From positions 5,022,001-5,086,000 of the forward strand of contig OY751486.1 in NCBI GenBank assembly GCA_963565915.1: a DNA stretch of 64,000 nucleotides, read 5' to 3'. The notes beneath the pieces were generated by a model that saw only the letters and a program-made list of their open reading frames with translations, did not search any database and was not told the origin of the DNA. Within the stretch, counting starts at the first letter, position 1; each line of letters starts with the position of its first letter. The translations under genes were made by a program, and so were the position numbers. The DNA is from Entoloma clypeatum (Eukaryota > Basidiomycota > Agaricomycetes > Agaricales > Entolomataceae). Below, one piece after another: positions 47,546-59,491 of this stretch.

Positions 47546-49234
47546 TCAGAACATGCGCATGGTAGAGGGGTCAAACTCCATATCCATCCCGAACGCGTCG
47601 TTGCCGACCATCTGCAGGCCCGAATCGCCCGGACCGACCCCCACACCGCCCAAGGCACCGAGGGCCTGCATAGCGGCGTCAAACGAGGTCTTGGGGTAGC
47701 CCGCCGTCAGATCCACGTTCATCATCTCCATGTCCATGCCCTGGTGCGTGAAATCGAGACCCAGAGTGGTCGGGTCGAACTGCCTCCACAGCTCGAGGTC
47801 CGCGGGGAACGTCGCAGAGGTGGCGGACTGCGGTTTGGGCGCGAAGACTTCCATGCCGGCGGTGGGGGGCAAAGGCAGGATAGCGATGGAGGGCGGCGGG
47901 GAGGGTGAATATCCTGATGAGCTCGAGGGGGTGGGAGGGATGTGGTAGTGCTGGTGCTCATGCACGTGGCCCTGGGTCTGGATCTGGAACAGGTCCTGCA
48001 TGGATGGATCATCGCCCATCCATGACAGGGGGTCGATGTCGGATGTGGTGCAGGTGGGAGGGCTACTGAAGAGGTGTTGGACGTGGTGAGGGGCGAGGGA
48101 GGCGTCGAATGAGCCGCCATCGGACGAGGACAGCACGCGGTTGTCGAAGACGGGGAAGGTCGAGCCGAGGCGGAAGGACGGGTCGAAGAGGGAGCTGTTG
48201 ACGTCCGGGAGGGGCGAGTCGTCTCGCTGAAGTGATTCTGGGACGACGATGTCCGTGGGGAAGGTCCAGGAGCGCGTCGGGTAAGGCCCGGCGCTGGAGG
48301 GCCGGCGGGCACCGAGACTGCTGCGGAAGGAGGATGGGGCGTCGGTGTTGAATGCGGTGGAGAGGAAGGGCGCAATGGGGAGGGTGAGGGTGGGTGTTGT
48401 GAATGGAAACTGGGGGTAGTATTCGTTGGGGAGGGGCACGGAGGACGGCCGGCGGGAGCGGTAGTGGTGGCGTGGTAGGTCAAACAGCTGTTGCTGCAGT
48501 TCCTGTGGGGACCGCCTGAGATCGAGGCTCCTCACAGCAGCCGCAAGCTCGTCGCCCTTCTTGCCCTCAAGCAAGAGCTGTGCGACCTCCTCGCACCTCC
48601 GCTCATCCTCGACGGTCGTCGGGGGCTTCTCCTTCTTGTCCTTATTCTTGTTCTTGTTGTGCACGGGCTTGAAGCGGTACTCTGGGTATCTGATCTTGTG
48701 CTCTGTCTTCGCGTGCTTGGCCTTCACCTCCCAGATCTTCTTCTCCTCTAGGGGAAGGGCACGCCAGCAGTTGCCGATGATCTTGGAGAGGGAGCCGTGG
48801 TTCGTCTCGATCGTGCCGGGGACGTGTTTTTGCCGGACAAAGTCGGCGCGGAAGAGCATGAAGGCATTTGGGGGGCGCGGGATGTAGCCGAGGGAGCGCC
48901 GCTTTCCTGGCGGACATCGGCGGCGGGCGGGAGGGGGTGCGGGTGTTTCTGAAGGGGGGAAGATGGCCAAGGGGGCTGCATCGGCGGGGGAGCCGGAGGA
49001 GGGGGAGCCGGGGTCGGAGGTGGATGGGGAGTCAGAGTCGTCGTGGTAGGATATGGGTGTGACGTTGGGGGCGAACGTGACGGGTCGTGAGATGCCGTAG
49101 ATGCCAGCTTTTGCAGGTTGGAACGCAGCTGAAGAAAAAACATCAGAAATGGCGGAGGTTTATTTGGATGGAGAGTTACTGAGAGAAAGTGATGACCGGC
49201 GTCTTCGTAGCGGTAGTCGTCCAGCTGCTGGCAT
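47546..49234 (-). CDS. HMG-box transcription factor, second copy
   Basis: Two exons, 49180-49234 and 47546-49128, give 545 residues. The short first exon (MPAAGRLPLRRRRSS) joins to TAFQPAKAGIYGISRPVTF, and the frame runs through PADAAPLAIFPPSETP, so the internal Met at 48970 is not the true start. The HMG box lies at about residues 80-160: YIPRPPNAFMLFRADFVRQK, HVPGTIETNHGSLSKIIGN, CWRALPLEEKKIWEVKAKH and RYPEYRFKPVHNKNKNKDKK. An acidic, Pro/Ser-rich tail of about 300 residues with DLFQIQTQG and short aromatic motifs (LELWRQFDP) suggests activation. The MATA_HMG-like box places it with fungal mating/development regulators. It is clearly a different subtype from the gene at 23464 (RPPNAFMLFRADFV against RPENAFILFRRKCC). 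No orthologue name is assigned. Confidence 0.88.
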
Positions 49235-49997
49235 GATTGTTTGATGTGGGGGGAACAAAAGACCTATTGTTCTCGCCATTTATATCATCTTTACCCCGTC
49301 TAAGAAGCACTTTCCCCTCCCTGACTCGGACCCCGACCACCACCCGCCCTTCATCATCGCCCCCCCATTCTCCCATCTCCCTTCTTCCTCTCGTCCCCCT
49401 CACAACTGCACAGGCTGTACACTCTCCTGCAACGCCTTGTCTCCCTCACACATCCTTCTTCTACCTGCCCATCCTCATCCTTCCACCCAGATCTGCCACA
49501 CCCGGGGTCCCATGATACACTCCTACTTTCCAAATCCGTCCATCCCTTTGTCGGACTAAAACGGAACTTTGCTTATCCCCTTCAACGAAAGTTCTATCCA
49601 CCTGCACGAGCGCATGCACACCCTCGGACTCGGACTCGAGCTTGAAGGAATTTCTGACGGAAAGCCAGAGAGTCAGGTGATTCCCTCGCACCCTTGGACC
49701 TTGATGTCGGAAGAAATATCATGTTTTTGCGCTCGGAATCCTGACCTCCTACTGTGGGCTCGAACACGAGCCACCGACAAAGCCTCCAAGGATCCTCTCG
49801 ACCCGATACCATCGAGACTCTCTTGCAGGACCCTAACGACCCCCCTCAATGTATCTGCGGCGCGGCTCCATTTCTCCCCTCTCAACCGAGGTCCACGACC
49901 CTTCCCAGGGCTAAACCAGCATCTATCAAGGCTGACAGAAATTTATCTTCCCCACCCCAAAATTAACTCACTCGGAACTCCGACTTCGCATTCAAGC
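49235..49997. other. Upstream region of the HMG-box gene
   Basis: Pyrimidine-rich stretches at 49290-49460 are typical of a fungal promoter or 5' leader. No gene is seen. Confidence 0.5.
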
Positions 49998-50950
49998 TAG
50001 CGCTGGGTGAGAATGGTTTTTCCAGATGTTGAAAACATGAGGTTGTGAGAGGCCTCCATGTGAGGTGTTTTTCACACGTTAATAACTGTGAAAAACACAT
50101 TTGCAAAGTTTTCGGTAAAGACAGTGCGTTTTCGGCTGTAGAACTAAATAATCTGCCCTTTTCAGCAGTAATCCGCTACGTTCCACTCTTCTGGAGTACC
50201 CGCCAGCCCATCCGACTCACGGAGAGCATTGGAATTGCCTCGGCCGCCCACGATTGAGACCTCTTTGTCACCCCCAAGGTACTTCATGAGAGCCGCGAGG
50301 GAAGGACTATCCAACTTCACGTAGTCAGCTATCTTCCATCGGGTATTACACCTGACAATCTTTGGATCATCAAGATTTGCAGCATCGACTCGATCCGACT
50401 CAACTGGGCCTTTCTCTCCAACCTCAGAGCATGACGCAGGCCCTCTCCCGTTAACTTCTCTGCCAAACTGGAACGTCCCGGCAAGGTTTCGGTTTCATCA
50501 TGTGTCACGGGTGGCTAAATTAATGCAGGGATTGAATTGGGATAAGAAGCAGAGATATCAATTAACTCTATCAGATCAGACGTACGTCAGGCCATGGGAT
50601 ATTCTCTTTTTCATCAGTACGGCGCTGTCAAACGTCGCACAAGCGACCCATGTGCGAGATCCACACCTTCCTTTCTGGGCTGCTATCATCGGGAATCGTC
50701 ACCTCCACGAGTTTGATGAGTGTGATGAGCTCGGCAGAGCTCGTCTTGATAAAGTTGCGGTGAGCCTGAAGAAGGACTGTTTTCTGTTCAGTGGAAAGCA
50801 TCCCTGGTGTGAATTTTAATGGCATGAAACTGCGCTTCACATTTCTCACACGGTGCTTGGAGGTCCTCAATGTTAAAAACGTTAAAAACATGTTAAAAAC
50901 ATGTGAAAAACACCGATGTTTTTAACATCTGTGTTTCTCACCCAGCGCTA
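49998..50950. mobile_element. hAT-like non-autonomous element, copy 1
   Basis: 953 bp, ends TAGCGCTGGGTGAGAA and its reverse complement TTCTCACCCAGCGCTA, flanked by a perfect 8 bp target duplication ATTCAAGC (49990-49997 and 50951-50958). Subterminal GTTAAAAAC and GTGAAAAAC motifs, several on each side and in both orientations, are typical of hAT transposase binding. No transposase is encoded. It matches copy 2 over its whole length by eye. Minus-strand coding-like fragments (DPKIVRCNTRWKIADYVKL, PGMLSTEQKTVLLQAHRN) may be remnants of captured host sequence. Confidence 0.9.
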
Positions 50951-51858
50951 ATTCAAGCTGATCCCGTCATCAAAATGCCGCCGCTGCCGCATTCTCATGT
51001 CAGCCCTGATGGACTCGGGAGTGGGCAAGTCGGTCTTCCTGCGACCTTGGTCTCCTGTGTCTTCGGGCCCTGTAGGTGCTCACACAACTCACGGCTACTT
51101 TTGATTCAGTCAGCTCTCTAGCACGGAAGAACGGATGCGAGCGCCGTGGATCAAGTCCGCGTTATCGCCGCCAAATGTCGATCATGATGTATGATGTCCT
51201 TGTTCCCTCTCGAGCCTCTCTGCCAACGCGTCCTTACCAACAGCGAGCAACCTCCAACTCTGAAACACCAAAGCTCCCATAACGCTATAAAAGGACAACG
51301 TCGTATGTGTCCCTTGCCAGTTTCCGTGGATACCTAGACTCCATAACGTTCAGGGTGCAAGACGTTCAGTTCGGGCTAACGAGATGTATCCACATTGAAC
51401 CTGTCAAGAACCTGCACTGCTCTAGATCTGATCACTCTTGCGGTTAGTCACGGCTTTGACTTGAGTGATCGATCGCTAGCGGAATGGTCATGAAGATCTG
51501 TCCTGTCCAATTTTCGTATCAATGTCACGTCATGAGATAGCACTAGCACTGGCGACATGATCCAAGTATGACAATCAAGCGAGCCGCACCGGGGTGTGAG
51601 TATATGATTTGCGTCCTCCAACTCGTTAACCCAGAATCAAGGTCTGACCACCGACCAACACCGAACCCTGGTCACATCCTCTCAGGACAAACCACCCTCA
51701 AGGCCCAGCAGCGGACCTTGCTCCGCATCCATTATCGTTATCCAGTAATCACTGAAGATCTACCTGCGACCACCGGCGATCTCTCCAGCTTATTTTGAAT
51801 TAGCATTCGTCCGTGAGTACGTTTTCATAAAGACCAAAAAAAGAAAGAAAGGGAAAAG
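50951..51858. other. Spacer between the two hAT-like copies
   Basis: About 0.9 kb of unique sequence without a recognisable gene. It ends in a short A/G-rich tract that served as the second insertion site. Confidence 0.5.
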
Positions 51859-52811
51859 TAGCGCTGGGTGAGAATGGTTTTTCCAGATGTTGAAAACATG
51901 AGGTTGTGAGAGGCCTCCATGTGAGGTGTTTTTCACACGTTAATAACTGTGAAAAACACATTTGCAAAGTTTTCGGTAAAGACAGTGCGTTTTCGGCTGT
52001 AGAACTAAATAATCTGCCCTTTTCAGCAGTAATCCGCTACGTTCCACTCTTCTGGAGTACCCGCCAGCCCATCCGACTCACGGAGAGCATTGGAATTGCC
52101 TCGGCCGCCCACGATTGAGACCTCTTTGTCACCCCCAAGGTACTTCATGAGAGCCGCGAGGGAAGGACTATCCAACTTCACGTAGTCAGCTATCTTCCAT
52201 CGGGTATTACACCTGACAATCTTTGGATCATCAAGATTTGCAGCATCGACTCGATCCGACTCAACTGGGCCTTTCTCTCCAACCTCAGAGCATGACGCAG
52301 GCCCTCTCCCGTTAACTTCTCTGCCAAACTGGAACGTCCCGGCAAGGTTTCGGTTTCATCATGTGTCACGGGTGGCTAAATTAATGCAGGGATTGAATTG
52401 GGATAAGAAGCAGAGATATCAATTAACTCTATCAGATCAGACGTACGTCAGGCCATGGGATATTCTCTTTTTCATCAGTACGGCGCTGTCAAACGTCGCA
52501 CAAGCGACCCATGTGCGAGATCCACACCTTCCTTTCTGGGCTGCTATCATCGGGAATCGTCACCTCCACGAGTTTGATGAGTGTGATGAGCTCGGCAGAG
52601 CTCGTCTTGATAAAGTTGCGGTGAGCCTGAAGAAGGACTGTTTTCTGTTCAGTGGAAAGCATCCCTGGTGTGAATTTTAATGGCATGAAACTGCGCTTCA
52701 CATTTCTCACACGGTGCTTGGAGGTCCTCAATGTTAAAAACGTTAAAAACATGTTAAAAACATGTGAAAAACACCGATGTTTTTAACATCTGTGTTTCTC
52801 ACCCAGCGCTA
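51859..52811. mobile_element. hAT-like non-autonomous element, copy 2
   Basis: 953 bp, same orientation and apparently the same sequence as copy 1, with a different perfect 8 bp target duplication GGGAAAAG (51851-51858 and 52812-52819). Independent target sites show two separate insertions rather than a segmental duplication. Identical length and sequence indicate recent movement. Confidence 0.92.
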
Positions 52812-55800
52812 GGGAAAAGAGTACAAAGGCCGGACCGGTCGTGTCGCGTCCGTCCCCTTGGCAACACGTCTTCGTCGCAATCGGCCTGAGCTTAACTACA
52901 ATTGTACTTATAGTGAGCTATGCATGTACGTCATCCACGCCTTGACGTTGCAAAGGGATGGCTGTGGGTGGAGTTGGCCTGGATAAATCTGGATTGCGTG
53001 TCCTGGCCAAGTCCGAATCTTCCGCGGCCGAGTCGTCGTGCATGCATGCATGAACTTTGGGGCAAATGAACACTTGGCTGAAGATCTGTCGCAGCGCGAA
53101 ATTGACGTTGCTCATTCAAGTTGGACGTCGCGTATTTTCTGTCGCCAAAACATGACATGTATGTCCTTGACAAGTTGACTTCGATCTCGGTGAGTGAGTA
53201 CTACATAGGCCAATGAGCTCATACTGACCACTAAATTTATACGCCGATCCTGACCCTGATCGAGGAGAGGGATTGAATGCAACACTCCTTATTTGAATAA
53301 ATAACATCGCGGAGATCCATGGATTTCATTTGTTTCATTCGCCGTTTGCTTACCCGGGGGGGGAGTCGGAAACGAGATCAGCGAAGAAATGAATGTAGGA
53401 AGGTCAATGTCAATTCACCAGTTTGATATTCTTCCGAGCTGTCGGATGTCGGTACAAAACTGACTTGTTGTACAGTGTGATGTTGCGACAAATGCAGGAC
53501 AAAAACATCGAAGCATCGAAAACCTTGAGCTCGTATACTGAGCGTGTGGGTGGGTCTTGAACCTCGAACAACCCAGCTGAGGGTCCTTTTGACTTCGCTC
53601 CATAAGGGTACATACATCATGCTATGCGAACGTTTCGCATCCGAGTTCACGAGAGGCGAAAAGGGAAAGAACATTGTACATGCATTTAAGAACCTGAGTT
53701 CGAAATCTCATTCCGTAGCGCGTGTGTAGTGATAGCGCTCGAGGGAAGCAGCTTGATGCTGGTGCAGGGTACCCCACTGATCGCGATAACGAAAACCATG
53801 ATGTACAGGAGAGGAGAATATGTAGGAACACTCACTCGCATGCTAGCGCTCAATATCAGCATTTCTGCTGAAGCGCCAGGGACCGGGGCGCGCCGTGGTC
53901 CGTGGAGTGCGTCCGATTGCTTCCGTTTTCGGGTGTAAAGAAGATCTGGGTCGAGTGGTAATATTGCTGCATTTACTTGTTTGTTTGGTTTGTCCAGCTT
54001 TCCTGCGCAACAGTGCGAGGAATCCATGCAAAAGCGACACCACGATTTCGCAGAAAGACCAACTTTCATCAATGCATCACGGGAATCACGGCTTTTTCCG
54101 CATCAAAACTGATATGCCATTGCCACATGGGGTGGGTGTACGACCGCTGCAGGTTCGTAGATTGCTATCACCATGCTACACTTGCAGTGCTATCGCCTGT
54201 GTTCTTTTGCTGATTGCGCTGGTGGGTATCCAGTGAAAGAGCCTTGCTTTGTTTAAGAACTTTGGTAAATCAGTACAATGACCAGTCCACCATGCGATGT
54301 GTCACCAGAGGTGGACGTCGTCCCGCTGTTGGTTGGGTCGATCCCAATGGACGAGATATCACTTGGGGTGGTGCTCGCAAAGTGCCCTACCTCTTGTTTT
54401 TTTTTGTTGAACCATAAGTCTCGTTCACGATAACGAGGCGAATACGAGCCCTCCTGCTGTATTGTTAGCATTCTTCCCCCGCCCAGGACAACCATTATGG
54501 CAAACGATCCATTCAGGAGCGCGACACGGAACGTGGCTCTCCTGTAGTTGGGGACTCAGGCTGGAAGATATCCACAAGGTCGGTATGCTTCCTCACACAC
54601 CCATGACATGCATGTGCTTCATCTCATTCAGGATAGCTAAACGTGGAAACGGATGGGGGACATGATGATGATCCCACTCTCAGCTTGCCCGCTCCTGGTT
54701 CCTAGCTACCCTGGTTATGGACCGCTAATCGTCTGATTTTCAAAGTGGAACCGGCCGATTATTGTCTTCCTACATCCTACATACCCCCCTTATTCCTCCC
54801 CTCTTGTGACCTAGTCTTATTCACTCCAATGTGCACCTCTTGTTGTACTATGATTTTTGTGTTTGGACGGATCCCAGGTTTACTTAAAGAGCTTACCCTG
54901 CACGCGGCGTTTTTCAGATTCAGTCGGAGTTGTCTGTTGGGTTTTCTTTCCATCGTCTGAGTTGCAACGAATCTATTTTTCCAAACTACAGCATGCCTAC
55001 ATCAAACTTGTGAGGAGATTCACCCGACCATGCATTCGCGGTACTTACAAAAGTTTCCAGCGCCGTCCTCGTTCGTCATTCCAGAAGACGCCCCGTATAA
55101 CCTCAAGATGACACTGATTTGGTATGTATATCCGTCGGTAGCATTATGAGCTGATCCTGACGGCAACAGTCCTGCTTCATATATAAGAGGGCAATGAGGC
55201 TCACGGGGCTTGTCGGCGTTTGGCACCAGAGTGCCTGAGCCTAGTTCCATTTTGAGTCACAAATCTGAACAAGGGCCCCGATCTGGCATCGCCGGCCTGC
55301 GAAGTCGCAACATATCCCGCCGGAACAGCTGATCTCGAAGTCTCATGTCCGGGGCTTGACTCACCGTTAGTCAAGAGAAAAAGGGAAAAAAATCAATCGG
55401 TATTTGCGGCGTGCGAGATGAGCGGAGCGCAGGTGAGGGACAGACTTCCATCCAAGATGTGGGGGCATATTTACTTCTAAATAGGCTCACATAGACGCCG
55501 CGTGGCGCGCTCCACGCGGTATGGAGGCCCGACAGGCTCTGGCTTCCTTTTCAAGATATTCCTCCGTCCGTGTTCCTCATACTATATCGCGCCATTCCGC
55601 GTTTTTTCTGTTCCACTGGGAAATTTTCGATGTGGCGAGTGCAAATGCAAGAGTCTTGTACGTCAAACTCCGACATTTCCTACACGAAAGTGAACAAAAA
55701 ATCTCATCATGACCCACAGGAACCACTCACGAGTATACATACGGGCAGCGCATGCTACGCGGCAATGACGTCTCCACCAATTTGTGGCGACCCATCATCG

Positions 55801-56941
55801 TGGAAGGACTGGAAGCCTCACGGACGTGCCAATGTCCATCATGTACTTTCCAGTTACCTCTGCGATTGCAGCCAGATTCCCAAGAAGGTGGGTAGTCTGT
55901 CAAGTCTTGCAGCTCCCGATCTTCATCAGGTCTTGATTTCCTTCAGTTGCTGGAGCTTGGTACATGGACAACGTACTACAACTTACTCTTTTTTCCCCCG
56001 ATGCACCACACTTCGTTCCTGGACAGTTGTGAGAGCGATCCTCTGCCTCCGCTTTCCTCGCTGGTGTTCTTCGAGGCGGGCTGACGCCACCAGAGAAAAA
56101 CGTGTCAATCCTCGTTCTTTGCAATGTGGATTGCTGTCTGGAAGTTCAGGTTTTACTCGGCCGTGTTTTTGCCTCGACACCATTTTCTCCATCCAGCACA
56201 TAGAGAGAGAGGAAAAGGCAGAAAGAGGCTACTGCGGTCCGGCATGAAACTATGCGGAAACGCGCGATAACCTTTTTCTGTCGTTTCGGGATCAGAAAAG
56301 GTAATCGATGTCATGTTGGTTCACACTCTTTTGTTGACGATGACTGAACTCGATCTCGACAGCATGCGCGGTTTTCTCGGCAAAGTAAACCTTCTACTTC
56401 AGTCGGACATGTTCACGCGTCACGGTACGTCGTGGGTCCCCATCGACATGAGCTAATTCCCATGTTTCGGTTTAGCAGTTCTCATAACTTTCCTATGACG
56501 TCCTCACAGATTCAAATGTCAAATAACCTCATCGGGTAAACATCACATCTATCATCACCGAGACCCCCATTTCAGTCATCGATTATGATGTGTATCCTCT
56601 CTCGGAACCTTTGGTTGACGACATTTATCATGTGTAGAAATCACACTAGATGGTGTCACCGGATCCTTACGGTCCGTTGGCACTGTTCTGCGATGCCAAA
56701 TACATGCAGAGCCCGCGAAAATATGTTACGACGAGATGCAGAGTGCTTATCGTCCATGACCCGGAGAAAGACGTTTGCGGGCTTCTTCAGAGTGATCATC
56801 GACCGCTCTTCGGAATTCCACAGTGCATGTAGGTCTTCTCTCCGGATGGGGATATTGACTCAGATGATCTTTTTATGCACGCTCATGCTTCGTGATAGGT
56901 ACACCGAAATCCGGAGGAGCAATTTATGTCACACACCTCGG
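52812..56941. other. Long stretch without an identifiable gene
   Basis: Open frames on both strands reach 128 codons (minus 53686-54072) and 225 codons (plus 55570-56247) but show no domain, signal peptide or splice-consistent extension. A short stem-loop lies at 55498-55519 (CCGCGTGG, 6 nt, CCACGCGG). Around 56340-56840 the plus strand reads weakly coding fragments (LDLDSMRGFLGKVNLLLQSD, MVSPDPYGPLALFCDA) in different frames, perhaps a decayed gene. Confidence 0.35.
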
Positions 56942-56948
56942 TATATAA
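56942..56948 (+). promoter_or_regulatory. TATA box of the Trp/Pro peptide precursor
   Basis: TATATAA, 79 bp before the ATG at 57021. Confidence 0.55.
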
Positions 56949-57020
56949 CCCCTCTGCTCCATCGTGGGGAGGCAGCTCCAACGCATCCTCCTCTCAGGTT
57001 TCACTTACCTTTCCACTATC

Positions 57021-57879
57021 ATGCGTGCTATCATTACCACTTTCCTCATCGCCGGCGTCATGACCGCTGTTCGTGCTGCACCTATCGTGAGTATCTCTGG
57101 AATACCTTCCGAAGTCTGTTAACACCATCCGTATCTGCAGGACTCTTCTGACTTCGCTGTTGTAAGCAATAGTCATGAATTTGCAAATTACTTCTTGGAA
57201 TCCTCAACTATTTCATAGGATGGCGCTCCTCCCTGGAAACGTGGGGACATCGCCTGGAAGACAACGGTACGCGATTCTAACGTCATACAACGCTTATCAG
57301 GAGATTCTGATGATAAGCTACAGGACGGAGCTTCCCCCGGGAAACGTGAGGCTGCGGCTTCAAAATCGAATACAGTGCGCGAAACCTGCCTCTTTGATTA
57401 TGTCTGATATCTTGACCTCTAATTTTTAGGATGGCAGTCCAGGCTGGAGACGTGACGCAGGCTGGCAAGAGCAACGCTCTGGCGAAAGAACTGAATTGGC
57501 TCGAGCAATCGTACGTAGCATGTTTTCCATTCTTTCCTGGGCCTCACCACTCCTTCATGCAGGATAACGTCGCTGAGCAACACGGGAACAAAGCAAACAC
57601 CGTACGCAATCCAGTAAAATACGTATCAAGCGAACTAACCTGATACACATATAGAATGGCGCTCCATGGTGGAAACGCGACGACAATTGGGACAACAAAG
57701 GCACTGCTAGTGACTTTATTCGCGAAGTTGCTCCCACTCATGTTGATGCTATCCCTACTGCGCCGCCGTGGAAGCGCGAGCAACACGCGTCTGCAGGTGC
57801 TACATGGCCCCCTGGGTGGAGAAGGAATTCACTACCCGCTCCCGTACAAGGTTCGACCAATGGTGCCCCCAATTGGTGA
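57021..57879 (+). CDS. Secreted multi-peptide precursor with Trp/Pro cores and dibasic sites
   Basis: About 176 residues in seven exons: 57021-57086, 57141-57161, 57219-57266, 57324-57374, 57430-57510, 57563-57601, 57655-57879; all introns GT-AG and phase 0. Exon 1 is a signal peptide (MRAIITTFLIAGVMTAVRA, then APIDSS). Most later exons begin with Asp/Asn: DGAPPWKR, DGASPGKR and DGSPGWRR each open their own exon, and the last exon holds NGAPWWKR, PTAPPWKR, WPPGWRR and a terminal NGAPNW. The KR or RR after each core is a Kex2-type cleavage site; spacers are Ser/Ala/Glu-rich. Expected products are short aromatic/proline peptides such as DGAPPW and NGAPWW. No CaaX motif, so it is not a lipopeptide mating pheromone. 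The precursor resembles Kex2-processed RiPP and KEP precursors in layout, but no dikaritin core or UstY-like oxidase is seen nearby. A Trp core in DGASPGKR is lost, which suggests decay or diversification. Confidence 0.8.
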
Positions 57880-59304
57880 GGCATCAATCCGGCGATTCTG
57901 TTTCAACACCCGTGTAACCACGTTGTGACGAAGTCAAGAGGAGATGCAGCCGGGGATGGTGCGAGGGGAAGGTTGGAATAGGAACAAGAAGTCTAGTACC
58001 CAGTCCCGAGACTCCGATGATTTTCTTTTCTTCGACCAGCGGATCTAATCGTCCGTCCCCGTTTACAAAATCCAATGACACCTACATTATAATATAGTTA
58101 CGTTCTATATGCGTTCTAGCCTCTTGCAGTTTTGCGAATTGATTGCTTGGCGTCGTCCGTTCTCAGTTAAGTATGTAGTGAACTTGAATATTTGGGGCCC
58201 GCTTATTCCCTGTCAAACGGAGCGGAAGTCAGTGGTTCTGTCTAGAACGCGAAATTGGCACCGCATTCAACTTCTTCAGGGGGAGGAAGGTATTATGAAC
58301 GTACGCGGTGCGGCCGTTTGGCCAGTCGCTGGGCGGGCCTAGACACCCACTAATAGGTCGATTGTCTAGTCAGATCCAGATAACGCAGCTTACTCACTCT
58401 CAGCACTGGTGACCGAGGACAATGTGCCTCAGGATGGTATCAAGCTTTGCCAGTTTACCAGTGTCAATATTGATGCCCAAACGCCGCGGCTGTCCCTCCC
58501 CTGTGGCGTTTTCTATTTCCCGTTCGGAGGTGGAATTTTCGTGGAGCACAGCCAGAAGTGGGAAGGGGGAGTGCGGAAAGCCAAACTTTCACCGTTGGAG
58601 CGGCTGGAAACCCATTGAAGACGGCGATGGCTTTTGTGTGGCCGCGGCGTGAGGTAAATAGTAGCCGGAGAGGAAGAAACTCTATTCTGTGATCCAACAA
58701 ATTTAAAGTCCTGCCGGCGGTGTAGCTCCTTCAGAGGTCTTTGGAGATAATCAGGGCGTGATTTTGGACTGTCTGACTTACAAACGTTGTGTTCGAGGAC
58801 CGGGGACCATATGAACACCCACTGGAATTCACCGTCACCTACTGCAGACATTCGTGCGGCATGAACAGGATAGTAGTAGTAAGAATGCGCTCACACTGGC
58901 AGACCATGGCTGCCGTGATTGACAGAGGTGAAGCTTTTTAGGGAGGGTGAGCCCGAGGTGCGAATTGGGTGCGAGATTTTTCATGTTCGGAACCACATCG
59001 GGGTGACGGTTTCGGCACTGCGGCATTGTGACCAGGTTCCGAGTTCGAAATCGGTCATCACACTCCTGGACAGGCGGATTGATGTTGAAGCTTTGAATAT
59101 GGAGCGATGATAGATGTCAGATAACTTCAAGTTCACCGCGGGGCGCTAGCTGGTTTTGAAACGACAAAGCTTGCAATGGCTCGCAGGCCTATCCCAGAAA
59201 TCAACTTAGTTTTGGTCGCAAGGATTCGCATGGAAAACACTGTAAGGGCCCCACCCCAAATCCAGATTAGACCAGGATGCGAAAGTAGAAGGTAAACTGA
59301 GTAA
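57880..59304. other. Intergenic, no gene identified
   Basis: Plus-strand frames near 58400-58620 and 58919-59110 lack motifs and cannot be joined into a gene. Confidence 0.4.
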
Positions 59305-59437
59305 GGCCCTGTACGGGAACTCCGGGATTGATCCCGTTTCAATCCCGTCACCCGCCGATTGCACCAAATCGTATCGAATTGGTAACCATTGGTTTTGGCA
59401 GGCGACGGGATTGATCCCGGAGTTCCCGTACAGGGCC
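59305..59437. mobile_element. Harbinger-like MITE, well preserved copy
   Basis: 133 bp with perfect terminal inverted repeats of more than 30 bp beginning GGCCCTGTACGGGAACTCC, flanked by TAA on both sides (59302-59304 and 59438-59440), the target size and sequence of PIF/Harbinger elements. Internal sequence TTGCACCAAATCGT is shared with the copy at 5855-6005. No coding capacity. Confidence 0.85.
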
Positions 59438-59491
59438 TAAGGCTAATGTTGAGATGCTCAAGGACAAAAAGCATTGCTACGAGCCACGGCG

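Noticed and set aside
47722..48483. 253-codon minus-strand ORF overlapping the second HMG-box gene
   Set aside because: It is a +1 frame shadow made of Ser/Pro/Thr-rich low complexity; the real frame holds the HMG box.
49741..49790. tRNA-like GGCTCGAAC stretch
   Set aside because: It has a B-box-like sequence, but no matching acceptor, D arm or anticodon arm can be folded.
49990..52819. Solo LTRs or an LTR retrotransposon for the two direct 950 bp repeats
   Set aside because: The ends are inverted repeats TAGCGCTGGG...CCCAGCGCTA, not TG...CA; each copy has its own 8 bp target duplication, and the spacer holds no gag/pol sequence.
57021..57879. Fungal lipopeptide mating pheromone precursor
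   Set aside because: The C-terminus is GAPNW, not a CaaX box, and multiple KR-ended cores with a cleavable signal peptide fit a secreted multi-peptide precursor instead.
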